From Sanghuangporus weigelae (lineage: Eukaryota; Basidiomycota; Agaricomycetes; Hymenochaetales; Hymenochaetaceae): DNA of 64,000 nt. The notes under the pieces are model-generated. The model searched no databases. It had not been told where the DNA came from and worked only from the letters and a program-made list of their open reading frames with translations. Within the stretch, counting starts at the first letter, position 1; every line of letters starts with the position of its first letter. The stretch covers positions 1,240,001 through 1,304,000 of the forward strand of contig CP137319.1 in the NCBI GenBank assembly GCA_033182465.1, given 5' to 3'. The position numbers and the translations under genes are program-made. Below are positions 24,897 through 37,818 of the stretch, piece after piece.

Positions 24897-26409
24897 TTCT
24901 ATTCTTTGCGACTCTGATAGACATTGCCAGCAAAATCCGCCGTGCGGCATTGGGATACTGGATAACGATCTTTCTTTCTCATTATGTCATCTGAAAACAT
25001 ATATAACCCCTCTCATGCTTCACGTTTCGTATTCCTAAGATCCTGGCGGTGCTTATCACCTTGTATATTCGCGTATTTACTCTTTTTTAATGCTCTGTTT
25101 AATTCCGTACGTCCTCTGACCTATACTTCCGAGTCACTCCCCATCCTCTACACCTTCTTCGTGTCTCTTTGGCTGCTGGTTGTTCTTCTGTGCACCCTGT
25201 TTCATGTCCAGGAGACAGTACTAGTATCGATTATCCTTTTCCCTCCGTTTTATTTCACAGCCACGTTATTAGACACTCACGATATTTTCCGCGATGACAT
25301 CCTGGCAGACTATGTAACATATTTAAGATACGCTTATAGTATGTTTCGACGTGAGCTAAGGATATGTATCGTTTGACTTTAATTCTCATGCGGCATTAAT
25401 GTTTATATGGAGGGAGGAGTTTATTTTTGGAATATTAATAGTGGGTGACCATGGTGGTGTTATTCTGAGCTTGTTGTTTCGTGGCTAAATTTGTGAGCCA
25501 GTACAGTACTTGCAATGCTCTCACAATTCAAGCTAGAAGAAGAAACTGTGAGATACTTTTTGGCTTCATTATCACATCTCTTCGAGAACCGGGATCTCTC
25601 GAGGAAAGAAATGAGAGAAACTTCAATATTTGTGCGTTCCATCAATCACAGAATCCATGAGAGTACATTGCAATTCAGTTTGATAACCGGGATAATAGGA
25701 TGGGATCTTTTCGAAGAAAGATTCCTTCGGACTTCAGATCTGCATCTGAAACAACTGTTCTGGTTGATTGATGTATCTCTGTTCTCAAAACGGGATAAGA
25801 AAAGATCCTTGATTTGTCTGATAAAAAGCAGGGCCACTGATGATACAGTGATAGGCATTCATACCTCAGTTGCCTGCAAATGTCTGTATCTGTTGATCTT
25901 GATGATACACGTAAAAATTCGTCGGAGAAACGTGATTATTATTTTAACCGAGCGTTCCTTTGTAAGCCGATGACGTTACTTATGACGTGTCGAGCAGTTC
26001 GCGTTGATAAGACGCTTAAAATGAGAGGCATTGCCCGAATTTGCCGCGAGGCGAGAGCAACAGAAGGCGATTTACAGGAAATGTCCAAATGCAGACCGTC
26101 GATCTTTGGTATGAATTGCGAAATAAATTATGAGCAGCCTTCGAATGTCTCGTGAACGGCTCCCTGTGACTGAATAGAATAGACACACCCCAAGGAAATG
26201 TTTGCTAGGAACGTGAATTCGTGGGGACGCTGAGAGACAGAATGATTCAAAAATGAATTGAGCAAGAGCTACCAAGCTGACATAGCTAGTCTGAGAAAGG
26301 ATGAGTGATCGACGCTGCTACCAAAAGAGGGATAAGTCATCAGATCGCCACGTGGGTTAGTCTAATGGCATAAACGCGTGAAAGTTTCCTCCCAAGCCTG
26401 ACCAGCAGC
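24897..26409. other. Intergenic region
   Basis: 1.5 kb between two plus-strand genes, AT-richer than the coding sequence. It includes a 152-codon open frame at 25515-25973 without recognisable features, so I do not call it. The 3' part (26100-26409) is the likely promoter of the Opi1-type gene. Confidence 0.5.
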
Positions 26410-28775
26410 ATGTCCATCTCTCCCTCCTCTGTATCTCGTCCTCCCCAGCCGTCGCACTCGGCGTCGAAGCGCAGACTCTCTCTCAGCGAGCTGTGCAATC
26501 CATCGACGCCGCCGAATCAGTCAACAATGCCCGAAGACGCACCTGCCCCGGGTCCCTCGTCGCCTTCCAGCTGCGATCCTGAGAGCGATAGGGAAAGGCA
26601 AAGCGCATCAAAGCGACTCTCCTTGGATACTGAGGATGAGAGTGTCATGATTGCAGTGAGCGCACTTGGCGATATGCGCAGCGGTGCGAAGAATGGCATG
26701 TCGTCTTCCAGTCCCTCCTCTCCTTCCGATGTAAATTGTGCGTATCTTTCTTTGTCAAATTTACCAAGCTCTCAATCCTATTTTTGCTTTCGAATACTCT
26801 TATACATAAATGCTTGTATGCTTATCGTACATCTCCCTATGTAGCTCCTTCAACCCCGCCACCAGTTGCTTCCCAGGGCGTACCGACGTCCCCAGAAGAA
26901 TCAACTGCTTCAGCTCAATTTGTCACCCGTGTATCTGGCCTCCCGATTGTAACTACAGCTTTACGGGCCTATGAGCAGAGTAAAGCAAGCTCAAGGGTAG
27001 TGAAGGTATGCATATTCTCTACACATCGTCGCAATCACTAGATAAGCTTTTTCTTAGTATGGTGCCGAGATGATGGAATCGTCTGTGAGGAGTATATCAA
27101 AACCAGTGATAAATCGCCTTCCCGTAAATCAGCTTGATGAGTTTGCATGCCGACAGCTAGATAGGGTTGGTGCTCCTTTTCGCCTTACTGTGATTGTCGC
27201 TGATAGTGAATTAGTTGGGGAAATATGGTAATGACAAGTGCGATCGTATACCTAGTTATGAATATCAAACAGAATCGGAGCATGGAGACACTCGAGCGGA
27301 TGGTAATGGAGAAGCGAGGAATCAACCATCGGCAAAATTCAGTAGTGAAGATCGTGAAGATAGCGAGACATCGGAAGGTGAGGTATTATTTCTGAATTCT
27401 GAGCTTCACTTTACTAATGGTAATGTACTAGCAAATGCTTCCATGGAGAACAACGATCGAAATAGCTCGTCTCGAGAAATAGCCAACCGCAGCCGATGGC
27501 ATTCTTTATTATACGAAGCCGGAGGAATAAGTGCCGCTGTTAGTGAGGAAAGTATGCGACGGCTTAAGTTTTGCCTTCAATGGTTACTGGTTTGTTGACC
27601 GCCCGATATGTCGAATTTGGAAGTATGGCTAACTGCGCTCACAGTATGCCACGGATCACATTGATGGACAGATACTGGTCCTGAGGAACTTCATTGCATC
27701 TTTAAACGCTTATGCAGAAGACGGGGATGCACGTCCTATATCAGCATCGCATATGCAGACGCTGACGAACGTCAAAAGGGACGTGGTAAAGACCATCCGG
27801 CAGGTTGTTGATGTAGTATCGAAGTACGCAGGCGGAGCACTTCCAGAGCCAGCACGCTCTCGCGTACGACAATTTATCCTAAATCTTCCTCAGCGCTGGG
27901 CAAATACTGCTCACAGGCAGGCGCAACCGCCGAGCCAAGGACATTCTCCCGGACAAACTAAAAATACCCATAAACGGCACCGATCGGGTTTGACGTCCGC
28001 TGCAAGCACCGCACCTAACTCTCCGTTGCAAAGTCCCAAAGTTATGAATCGCGGAGTACCACCCTTGCCAGGTGTGGAAGATGCCAGTTTGCATAGACAT
28101 GTGACAGCTCGTCCAACTGCTGGCTCAGCTACTCAGGCGGCTCAGCGAATAATGACGCTAGCGACAGAAAGTTTGGATATGCTGCGGAATGTAACTGGAA
28201 TCGTAAAGGAAAGTTTGGATCGTGCTGATATGTAAGTTCCACTTCGCTTGCCACAACGTAAGCTTGCCTGATCACGTTCAATTTCTAGTTGGGTTGATCG
28301 TCTGCGTGTCATTGGCGTCCAACGTCGGACCTCAGAAAGCACAACCGACATACTAGTAGATGCAAATATTCGTCGCGTACCATCTGAGGTCTCTATCGGA
28401 ACCCTAGAGACTGCAGGAAGCGCAAGCAGCAGTACTACAGGAACTTTCCCGTCTTTCCCACCTTCTCCACGCTCTTGGCCTGTAGACGCGCCATCACCCG
28501 CAGCAATGGCGGCGCACTCACTCGATTCATTAACACTCAACTCACTTTCGGCGTCCGGATCGACTTTGCATACGCCGCGGTCAAGTACTCAGAGCTTGCC
28601 TGCTCTTGGTGGTTACGATTGGGAATATACCAACCAGAAGCTTCAGACGATTCGTGATGCCGACGAAGATCGCGTCGAAGATGACGACATAATGAACGAA
28701 ATGGCCACGACTGCTTTAAGTGCCCTCAGAAGCAGTACAAGATCTACATCTATGGATGTTGACGTCAAAGACTGA
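26410..28775 (+). CDS. OPI1: Opi1-type regulator of phospholipid biosynthesis
   Basis: Seven exons (26410-26737, 26845-27005, 27058-27165, 27215-27377, 27432-27589, 27645-28231, 28289-28775) give 663 residues. The conserved Opi1 domain is spread over exons 2-6: FVTRVSGLPIVTTALRAYEQ, YGAEMMESSVRSISKPVINR, LDEFACRQLDRLGKYG, EAGGISAAVSEESMRRLKFC and YATDHIDGQILVLRNFIASL, continuing to ESLDRADIWVDRL. Yeast Opi1 represses inositol-responsive genes and is held at the ER by phosphatidic acid; conservation of that circuit in basidiomycetes is inferred. The N- and C-termini are Ser/Pro-rich and probably disordered. Intron 4 (27378-27431, 54 nt) is a multiple of three without a stop but has a good donor, branch site and acceptor. 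Confidence 0.92.
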
Positions 28776-29160
28776 TTTCGCCATGGTGCGATCTGTAGAC
28801 GTCATTGAGGTGCAGTTTATTATGACGCAGTTACACGTATGTGTCATATGGGACAATTTTCTTTTGATCCTTCTTTCTGATTTATTGGTTACTTGTCTTC
28901 CTTTACTCTTTTATCCGTTTCGTTGTCTCCACAACTTCTCACCTTGTTTCTTCTGACTCTTGTATATGACCTTTGATTTGATCACACCTCTATTCATTCT
29001 TTGTTCTATCATCCAACTTCATGCATGCGTTTTGGTTTTGGGACTCCCGTTTCTAAGGTCTACTTCAGTAGTGACTTTCTGGCAAGTCATATGTCGGACC
29101 GTTCGTGTATTCCTACTTCCCGTTTTGGCTCAGATGGTCGACATACCGTTATGTAGAATT

Positions 29161-29198
29161 AAACTCCTCCGCTCCTTCTAAACTCCTCCGCTCCTTCT
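29161..29198. repeat. 19-bp direct tandem duplication
   Basis: The unit AAACTCCTCCGCTCCTTCT occurs twice back to back without mismatch (29161-29179 and 29180-29198). Confidence 0.9.
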
Positions 29199-29781
29199 AT
29201 CCCGATGCTCAGCGCATTGCTCAAAATTGTCTGTCGGGAAAGGCGTAAAGGCGCCAAAGCGGGAAAATGAGTTCTTACACGGTGCAACTCCGACCGAATC
29301 GACTAGCCTGAAAAAGCTGCGCGGACGTTGGTCCCGTAAGCAAGAAAATGATGTCGGAAATAGTTCATAGCAAGATGCCATAACGCATGGTTTGTACATC
29401 CCTGGTTTCCTGGAAAGCCGCGGATAGTAGTAGTTTACATGAGTTGCACTGATGGAATGGCATATGATACGGATATGCTACCGCTCATTGATTAAAATCC
29501 GCGCCCAATACCTCGACCGAAATGTCGAACGAATGTGATTGTGAGAAGTGCGTGAATTGCTAATTCCGTGTATTACAAATTCAAAAGAGACCGGCTCAAC
29601 TCTAAGCTAAAAGCTAGAAACCCAAATCCTTGGCGAAGGTGATTGGTTTTGTGACAGGTCAAATCGAAAATAAATAAATAAAGTTAGGTCTTCCCAAAAA
29701 GGAAGTAGTGGCTGATTTCCATTCGAATGAATAATAATAAAAAAGACCACGAGTAAGCAGGCTCCCAACGCATTACTTACC

Positions 29782-29838
29782 CGGGCTGAGTACGGGTAGC
29801 TCAATCTTCTAGCAAGAAGTTGAGAAGCACTCAGCCCG
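29782..29838. repeat. Two-step inverted repeat (hairpin)
   Basis: Outer 10-bp stem CGGGCTGAGT (29782-29791) pairs with ACTCAGCCCG (29829-29838). Inner stem CTCAA-t-CTTCT (29800-29810) pairs with AGAAG-TTGAG (29815-29824), leaving a 4-nt loop and an asymmetric internal loop. It may be a structured RNA or a transposon remnant. Confidence 0.75.
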
Positions 29839-31813
29839 CGACGCGCATATGCTGACAGCATCATTGTGAAGTTTACCAAATTTCTTGCCAGTGAGTGCAA
29901 GTCACAGAAGAAATACTTGCGTCTGAACCCCAAAGCGCGACCTCGTAGGGTCTTGATGCCGAGCCAAGGACAAGAAACATTTCAGTTCGTCCCTATCACC
30001 AATACTACTAAGGTCTGCGAACTAGCGATGAAAGAGAAGTTCGAGCTTAGACTCATGCCTCGCCGAGAGAGACAGACAACTATCTGAAATCCCCGTAAGA
30101 GATAGGCTAGTCTGAAGCTCGAATTCTCGCGGCACAGCTAAGAATAGACTCACCATGCAGTAACTTGCTTGCATACCCTTCATTTACTCTCCATTGCTCG
30201 GATCTTTCTTTCTGCTGTGCGTCGTTATCGGACACCATTGGAACCTGTCTGGATTATACTTCACGCCAAGGTTTTGCATGGTGAGGCGAAAGCAAACGGG
30301 AGGGATGTCAGTCCTAGGGTTCCGACCCATTTGTAGATAAGCCTGTACTCGAGACTTCCTAATATAAGAGGTATGCGGAGATCCGCTTGCACCGCAAAGA
30401 AACGACACGTAAGCGCAGTAATAAGCGTAATTTAAGTTTAGAGTTGTGAGGCTAATTGGCTTTTTCTACGGCCTGGCACCTCGCCTCGGAGTTGTCGAGT
30501 TTCTGACTTGTCACCACATGTCATCTAGCCAACTGCGCAAACTGGATGGATGGATGCCAGTGGACTGTGCATGCTGATGGAACAATGGGTCATGAGCCTA
30601 ACTCAAACAGAACGACCCTTCACCGACAGTCCTCGCAGTAGTTGTCAAGAGGTTCATGGTGGCTGATGCTTCTTAGCCACAACACCTCATAAGACAAAGA
30701 GAAAAGACAATGGCAGCGTTGCATGCACAGTCCATGCTCACCAAGCATGTGCTTTACTAAGAACAACTTTCCAAGTGGCTCGTGAATGAAGGGCCTCATG
30801 CTCCGAGTGTCGTACGGTCTCCGCCGCGGTGGCTGGGATACGCGAACATAGGAGCCCCGATTATTTCCGTTGACATGAAGTTGCTTCGCAGGTCAGGATC
30901 TGCATCTGTGTGTATGTATGCAGTTCGCATTGATAGTGGCATCCAGGTTCACCAGAGGCTGGCCTTCGTCTGACATACAGTAAAGTTCAAGGGTAGCTAG
31001 CTATCTTACTCATGGCCTGGTCGAGACCGCAATATCAGTGAGCTCAAACAATGGGAAAGTGTTTAACGGGTCCCACCACACCACAGCTGGTCCATAAACC
31101 AGATCCTTGGCCGGGGAATGCAATAAAGCGCTATCTTTTCGCGAAAGTCCGGGCATCGGAAACGGGGTGAAGTGAGGATAGTCTGGATTCGTGACTCTCC
31201 AGAAATGAATACGATCTTTTCCGCGTGGTGAATAAATTGTCTACTTGTCGGAAAGGAGCGAATCGGTGCGGTCTTCCGGAATTATTCTCACTTGGGCCCC
31301 TAATTGGTGAAGTTTCCGGAAGCAAAATTTGTGCGCGCGCGTTATTACGTCGAACATAGATGACCAATAGCAGTGCGTAACGGCTTAGGTGGATAAAGAG
31401 ATTCAGCAGGAGCTCAATCTACTTTGAGAAGACACGGACCCACGCTTCAAAGTTATCTTCAAATACAAAGTGTCCGAGGCGCGACAGCCAGATTTTCGTT
31501 CCAAAGCTTCCGGTGAGACCGGGGACTTCTAGGACTTGAGTCGACGTTTGTTATAGTATTATACATCTCCATTGCGACGGAAGCTGGAGTTGCTTTGTCG
31601 CGTCAATGAAAAGCTTTTGCGTTAGAAGTACAAGGATTTGAATCGGGTGCAGATCAATTGACAAAAGCCACATGTACTCAGCTCATCACGTGATCAGACA
31701 CGGCTGAACGCGTGGCGTGGAACAGCGTTCCTCCTTTGACATCTTGTGCTAGTTCTATCGTACGCGTATCTTCTCAGGCTGCATCGCAGCTCAGGGATAA
31801 AGAAAGAAGCATT

Positions 31814-34654
31814 ATGGCTCTGGTGAAGAGAAGACGAACGCAAGTCCATGAAGAGGAAACGAGGCCCAATTACTTGGATTTGGTGCCTGCGCTCTTCGTA
31901 CCAGGGCAGCTCAACAAGTTTGTAGAGTCAGGCCAATCAGTTCAATTCACAGCATCGCCTCGCTCAAACTCACTGGCTGTGTATGTCTCACCTTCTGGAT
32001 TTCAGGTGAGTCTGTTTTCTCCAGAGTTGTTCCAAGATTGACAATCCTAAGGACGGTGACACTGGGGACCATTTATTAGAATCAGACATATATCTTGCCG
32101 CATTGAACTATCCTCCGACTGGGAGGCGACGTGTTGTGATTACAATGTTTTTTTGACCATACCGATTCAATCTCACTAATAAGCTTACCCTTTAGTTTGT
32201 CTCAGATACTTTCCTAGTCTTCCGAGCTTGTTACAAGTATGCTAAGGCAAATAGGAAAACAGAAGCAAATGGGTGGGTTTCTTACCTACCGCTAACACTA
32301 ACCATCGCCTTACTCCATCTCTTTAGTGTGCGAACAGTGAAGGATGTTACCGTATCCAGAAAATTCGCGAATGATTACATTCTGCACCTACAAGACTCCT
32401 GGATCAATGCGATGGTGAGTAGAGTCTTGATGCGTTGTCTACTTAGCTTCACAGCATCATTTGACACGACTTTTCGTTCAGAAATCGTCTTCAAACATTG
32501 ATGAACCACCTCGATATACAGGTGATCATTACAGATGCCTATATTCGACATTTTCTCTCTTTAAGGTATTATATCTTCCCGAGGATGGCGTCGAAGATGT
32601 GCCGGTTGGCGATGAGCTTCTCGAGTGGCTCAACACCCACTCCATCGAGCCTTCGACGGAGGAGGGAGATCGACTGAGTAATCTCCAGCGTCCATGGGAA
32701 GACGACCTCTTCTGGCCATACCTGTTGCGGTGCGTGTGCTTTCTCTTTCTTGACGCTATACGATTCTTACATGATTATGCGAAAGAGCCACTTTGCGTGG
32801 CTTGACGAGATCCTCGATATTTTTCCTGCGCCATCTGACAAAACACCCTTCAGAGCATGTGCAACTCTTATCCGGGAAGATCATGGCTATTCTGAATAAA
32901 CATCCCCGCCAGAGAAACTTCGTAACTGAAAAAGAGTTCTCCGCAGCATCTCGCCGATGGAGAGAAAAGGTCAAAGCCCTGCGCATCGAGTTAGATCGAG
33001 TACCCGAAAGTGACAGAAGGGACGGGTTTGAAAACTGGTGGGAGAACATCAGTGATCTTCTCGGCATTTTAGAAGGGAGAGAGGACGTCTTGGAGCGTCT
33101 TTGTACCGACTTCGGAGGCAATTGGAAAGAAATGATTTGTGTCTACGGAATATGGGTGGACGTGGGCTTGCGAAGGAGTGAACTCCCGTATCGTATCGTC
33201 TTCTTTCTCGCACGCAGTCATGATACTGACGCATCTTGATTCCGCAGGGATATTATAGATAGCATACTGCTGGATATGCCCGCTGACCCAACGGATAAAG
33301 AAGACGCCCTGCATCTCGAACTGGTAAAAGGACGTCCAGCACAGGCTCTAGCTATCGCTCTCAGTATGGATTCATGGCTCCCTGCGCATCTCGTAGATAT
33401 TATGGCATGCATAGGCTTACTCGGATCAGATATTGATGATGAGTGAGTTCCTTACTTCGCGATGTTTGCCGAGTTTGGATGCCAACTGCTCTATTCAGGA
33501 CTGGCATGTCCCTACGCGACTACTATGTCCTATCATATGCAGAGTACTTGCACTCTGACCCAGGACTATGGAGACTTACTGTAGATTACCTTTATACTTG
33601 CAGCGAAATCGGCATGGAGATGGCGGACGAAATCTTAATGCGTGTGCCACTGGAGTTCAACGATGGTCGTAATTTAATAAGTGATCGTCATGAGGACAGC
33701 CTCACTGCTCTTATGGAGGTTGAAGAGGACTTGCAAGATCAAACCAGTAATCTATCTGCCATAGTCAAGGAGCTCAGTGCGACTTGCTATGAATACCAAA
33801 GAGAGCATACCAGGAGGTTCATCTGTCAGGCGGGTTTCCAACGTTGACCAAACTCTTATCTTTGTCTTCATATTGACGACAATTGCTCCTTCTAGATTGC
33901 AGCCCGAAAGCTCGCGAAACTCAAAAAGTATGGACTCGCTGTTTCCTTTTGTAGGTCCGCCGAAGACTGGACACTGCTTGGCCATATCATAGAGACTGTC
34001 ATGGAGGAGTACATAACTCGAGGTATGTTCTCGTCTCTGGATACATTTGTTGCGTTCAGTGTAATCATGTGAGTCGATTCAAGGGCCTGCACATTACGTG
34101 TCCCTAGTTGCCGACATTGCTCCGTCACTTCCTGAGCTTCGGGTGGAGCCCGGTCCTCAGGGTATATTTGTCCAGCGACTCAAGTTTGCTGTTCGATATG
34201 CCGAATTTCATCAACGAAAAATGGACAATGACTTGGAAAATGCCCTGCTGGATCTCGTATCAATCTTCGTTGAGGATCTCGCTCCAAGAGCGTGGTGGGG
34301 CGTTCTGTTGTACGATGCCATCGCATTCTTAGAAGATGGTGCGGCAATTGTATTCGTCTTTCTCTGTCTTCTTCCTGACACTTCGCCGCAGAGCAAGAAT
34401 TAGCCATCTCGTCAAGCGACGCTTGTTTATTACTCAGACGTCTCGAAGAAGTTGTTCTACGGACGAGTCAAGGCTGTGGGGACGATTATCTTGGCATTCT
34501 TGCTCGTGTTCTGAAATCCGATGGGACCAAAGAAGCCTTCGCTCGACTTGATGATTTACGATTGGCTTTAGCGCGCTATTTGGCTAGATGCAATTTGCCA
34601 GGACCGGCTTCTGCAGATGGTCCATCGACATATGAGAATGAAGTCCCGGCATAG
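31814..34654 (+). CDS. NUP85: Nucleoporin Nup85 (Y-complex subunit)
   Basis: Ten exons (31814-32005, 32196-32272, 32327-32414, 32482-32729, 32786-33187, 33248-33442, 33499-33833, 33903-34022, 34108-34338, 34392-34654) give 716 residues. The alpha-helical Nup85 domain is recognised from FWPYLLRATLRGLTRSSIFFL, FENWWENISDLLGILEG, YLHSDPGLWRLTVDYLYTCS, MADEILMRVPLEF and AARKLAKLKKYGLAVSFC. Nup85 is a scaffold protein of the nuclear pore outer ring (Nup84/107-160 complex). The start is the first ATG (MALVKRRRTQ); the frame is open a little upstream without ATG. The exon 7/8 joint has two options, a GT-AG intron at 33834-33902 (used here) or a GC-AG intron at 33830-33895 that would add Ile-Ala; both keep the frame. 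Confidence 0.87.
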
Positions 34655-35903
34655 AGTGGCGCAAGTTTGCATCGATTGTAAATTAGCTACACGAAAGGTA
34701 CAGAGCTTTGCTTTCTGGGCCGCTTCAATGGTGGGAATTTTCCACTGGAAGGATGTATAATCCACTAAGGAAGTCGTAGATAAAGCTCAAGCCTTCCGAG
34801 TAGCGATAATGTCTTGCCTAAGATGAATGATTATGATGGAAGTAATGCGAGTATTACGTGTCTGGTCGCTCCAAGCCGGTCGCAAATTGTCGCGGATTTC
34901 CCCGTTGACGCTTCTGGTCAGCCCTCAAGATGAGAGCGTAATGTTAACAGGTTCCAGTTCCGGGGATAGGGCGCGAGGCGAGGAATGCATCTGATGTCTA
35001 GACTCAAACGAGTAGTAGATCGCCGGCCTTAAAGTTGAGCGATTGCGCAAAGTCGATGCGACTGCCGTTTCAATTCTCGAAATTCCGCTGCAGGTTTTTT
35101 CAAAAGAAAAATGAATAGCCATCGGTTCTCTCACGAAAGGCGCGTTTAAGACGCCCATAGATTCATTCTTCGACTTGGGCGAAGTGATTTTTCATGATCA
35201 CCTTGTGCTTAAATCGTATTCCTATTCTGAAGCACGGATGTCGCCTTCGGGATTCGTGAAAAGCGCTCGTCCCCCAAAACTCTAGGGTCTGGCAATTGTG
35301 AGTCTGTCCTCGTTCCCCTCTCTTTCACACGATCGTCCGAACCGGAACAGTCTTGCTCACCATTTCAGATACTTCTGCTGGAAATTCTTCCACCAACAGA
35401 GCCAACGTCAATTCCAGCATTCTGAAACTTAGGGTTCCTCTCCATGATTCGCTTATATCCATAGATCTATGACGAAGCGAGTTGTCCTAGCTGTTACGGA
35501 GGCTAGATCTCGGCGTACTAGAACAAATACTAATGGCTCTTGTCACCGTCAACAAAATGGACAACTCTTGCAATCGCACTACTTTTCCTGGCACATCTCC
35601 ATCTCTTTGTCGTGCGTCCTGTCATCCCGTTCTTTGGCGCCACCATTATCCATGCTCTATACTGTTCTTCTCTCAGGATGCTGCGTGCACTTCATCTCTA
35701 CCCTTAAATACTTCCTATCCTATCTACTCGCCAACAACAGAAAGCCACCTTTTGGCCAAGATCCTAATTCCCTTCATTCATCTGTGCAAAAAGGTCCCTG
35801 TATCTCCAATTTTTTGCGCGAGATCCATCATCCGTACAACGGTACGCAACAATTTTGCCTGCACACACGGCGAGACTTATGCTTTCAAAGAAGACAAATC
35901 GCA
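34655..35903. other. Intergenic region
   Basis: 1.25 kb between NUP85 and the small cysteine-rich gene. Overlapping open frames at 35469-35979 have no recognisable feature and overlap the better-supported small gene. Nothing else seen. Confidence 0.5.
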
Positions 35904-36244
35904 ATGTGCTTCGACCTCGTCTCCTACGCTGAATATGGCGCTTGTCGACACCGGGTTGAGATTGCACGCCAGAGGGTAAGTTAATTTGTTATTTTGCCAA
36001 GCAAAAGTTTGCTTGAACAAAGGCGGCGTCTTGTGTCTGCAGGTCGATTGCAACCAAAGAACCTGTGCGATCAGTCAGCTCCACGGCCGCCAAAATCACA
36101 ATTGTGGACAAATGTGTAGACAGCAGTACGTTACGCATCAGAACCACCGAGCTATTCCTGACTGACGCATTCGAATGCAGACTTATGCCGTCGGACGGAC
36201 TCGTTGTCGAAGATAGGTCAGGCATTTGCCCAGGTTGTCCTTGA
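35904..36244 (+). CDS. Small cysteine-rich protein (72 residues), agaricomycete-type
   Basis: Three short exons (35904-35975, 36043-36125, 36181-36244), each with GT-AG borders and matching phases, encode 72 residues beginning MCFDLVSYAEYGACRHRVE. Cysteines form the pattern C...C...DCNQRTC...NCGQMC...ICPGC; the paired CxxC-like motifs suggest a small zinc-binding fold. From memory, Agaricomycetes carry many short proteins of this plan (an MC start, a C-x-H box, then VDCN and two later Cys pairs) of unknown function. There is no signal peptide, so it is probably intracellular. No single exon is long enough to be seen as an ordinary ORF; the splice phases and cysteine spacing are the main evidence. 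Confidence 0.6.
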
Positions 36245-37818
36245 CTGTTTTCCGGAGCCTTGCGGCCATTTCTCTTCACACCAGACTTTCTGAAAAAAAT
36301 GGCAATGCCATATTAGTTGTTAGAACTTGCCTGCAAGTTGTGTACGTACTTAGTCTCAGAGTTTCATCCTCACTTTCGTACTTTCCTTGTCTTTCTTCGA
36401 GATGTTTAATGTGTACTGCTCGGAGATTAACGCCATACCGCTCATATTCACTCCGATACATCGGCCGCGACAAAAAGGGCTTTCCATAATACCGCAACTT
36501 GTGTTCGAGAAAAACGTGGCTCAGATGTGGAGAGGCTCAGAAGTGACACAGCGGCAAAAATAAGAACGGAGCAATTCTCTTAGTCAATGCTGGTCTGCTC
36601 GCTTAGGGTTGTTGCCCTGATTTTCTGAGCACAAACAAGTGCCTTTACATGCAACATGAAGGTATCAGTAGAAGCAATAGTGAAACCCGATCAGAAAGTT
36701 ACCTTCTGTCCGGGTCACGGCGAGTAGTCCGTAGTGGAACGACGATCGAAGAAGTAAGCAGATCAAATTTATCCAATTAACATTCGGATAAGAGGTATGT
36801 ACCTGTATCGCAGAATGGGATGGAACGGCTCCTTATAAACGTAATTCTAGGACTCAATGAACTGTACTGAGTCGCATTTAAGCCATTTAGAAAGGCTAGT
36901 TACTGACGGAGAACTCGAAAACCTGAGAATGCATACTCACCGAAGAAGGCAAGGTGGAGCCACTCTGAAGGCCTCGACCACACGCGTACGTGTATAGTCC
37001 ATTTGTGGAGGCGGCTTTCTCCCGACTACCACTACCGGGCCTAGCATGGTATTGAATGGCACAACGTTTTCTACGTACCCAAAATTGAGAAGCCGCGGCG
37101 GCAGTGATAGAGACTTAGAGGTCTCATCAGGTTGGATGATTCTGTTCAATCCTTTCGCTCGTCCATTGAGTTCGTCGGTGCACCGTCCCAATCAAGCATA
37201 GCCCAGGCCTTTCGTAAAGGGATAAAGAAGGCCATTCCATGGCTTGAGATAGCCATAATCACTCATCAGGCGTTGGACGTGGTCAAGTAACACTGCCATA
37301 CTAATCTCCGCGCTTCGTATTTAACAATCGGGTTGACCGAACGAAAACCAATCGGATGAACTAATGGCACGCTATCGCAGTTAACGTACAGCGTGGCGAG
37401 GAGGTTAAGGGTTTCCCTGAAAGTATGAGTTCGTTGAAAGGGGCGTGGCTGGGAGCTGATACACGGGGCATAGCGTTAGATATGAGCTGAACAGAGTGTG
37501 AACGTGGTTACAGGACAATAGGGGCCTCCTTTGCTAGTTTTTGCCGGGCCTATCTTGTTAGCTTTAAGTAGCAACATACGCAAATGGCACATAAGCTAAG
37601 GGTTGACCGTGTAAGAGCTGGCAAAAGCAACAGAAACAAAATTCAGTTTGATGTGTGTGTGCGAACATAAATTAGGGAATTGCCAAAAAAGGAGCCTGTC
37701 GCGTTTCGTTTCCGTGCATCCGTCTCACGCCTCCAGCGGCAAGGCCAACCACCAGCGACTAAACCACCGCTGAGTACTTAGCTTCTCTCTCACAACCGCT
37801 CAACTCGCTTCGGAGGGC
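36245..37818. other. Intergenic region
   Basis: 1.6 kb without a supported gene between the cysteine-rich gene and the RhoGAP gene. The last 150 bp are the likely RhoGAP promoter. Confidence 0.5.

Larger units (their letters stand above)
28776..31813. other. Gene-poor region (3.0 kb) upstream of NUP85
   Basis: No convincing gene. It contains a 19-bp tandem duplication (29161-29198) and a strong two-step hairpin (29782-29838). Remaining open frames are short, start without ATG or show no conserved pattern. Confidence 0.6.

Noticed and set aside
25515-25973. 152-codon ATG-started open frame between the GATA factor and OPI1
   Set aside because: No recognisable domain, lies in AT-rich spacer, codon pattern unlike neighbours, no convincing flanking splice or promoter signals.
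26350-26385. tRNA-like GGTTAGTCTAATGG string
   Set aside because: Resembles a D-arm, but no matching acceptor stem, anticodon arm or T-arm (no GGTTCGAxxCC) follows.
29740-29850. Possible 7SL/SRP-like RNA with a T-run after the hairpin
   Set aside because: The T-run exists on the minus strand, but the SRP core motifs are absent; kept only as a hairpin.
35533-35979. 148-codon open frame overlapping the small cysteine-rich gene
   Set aside because: Different frame, low-complexity Ser/Cys content without pattern; the three-exon cysteine-rich gene explains the region better.
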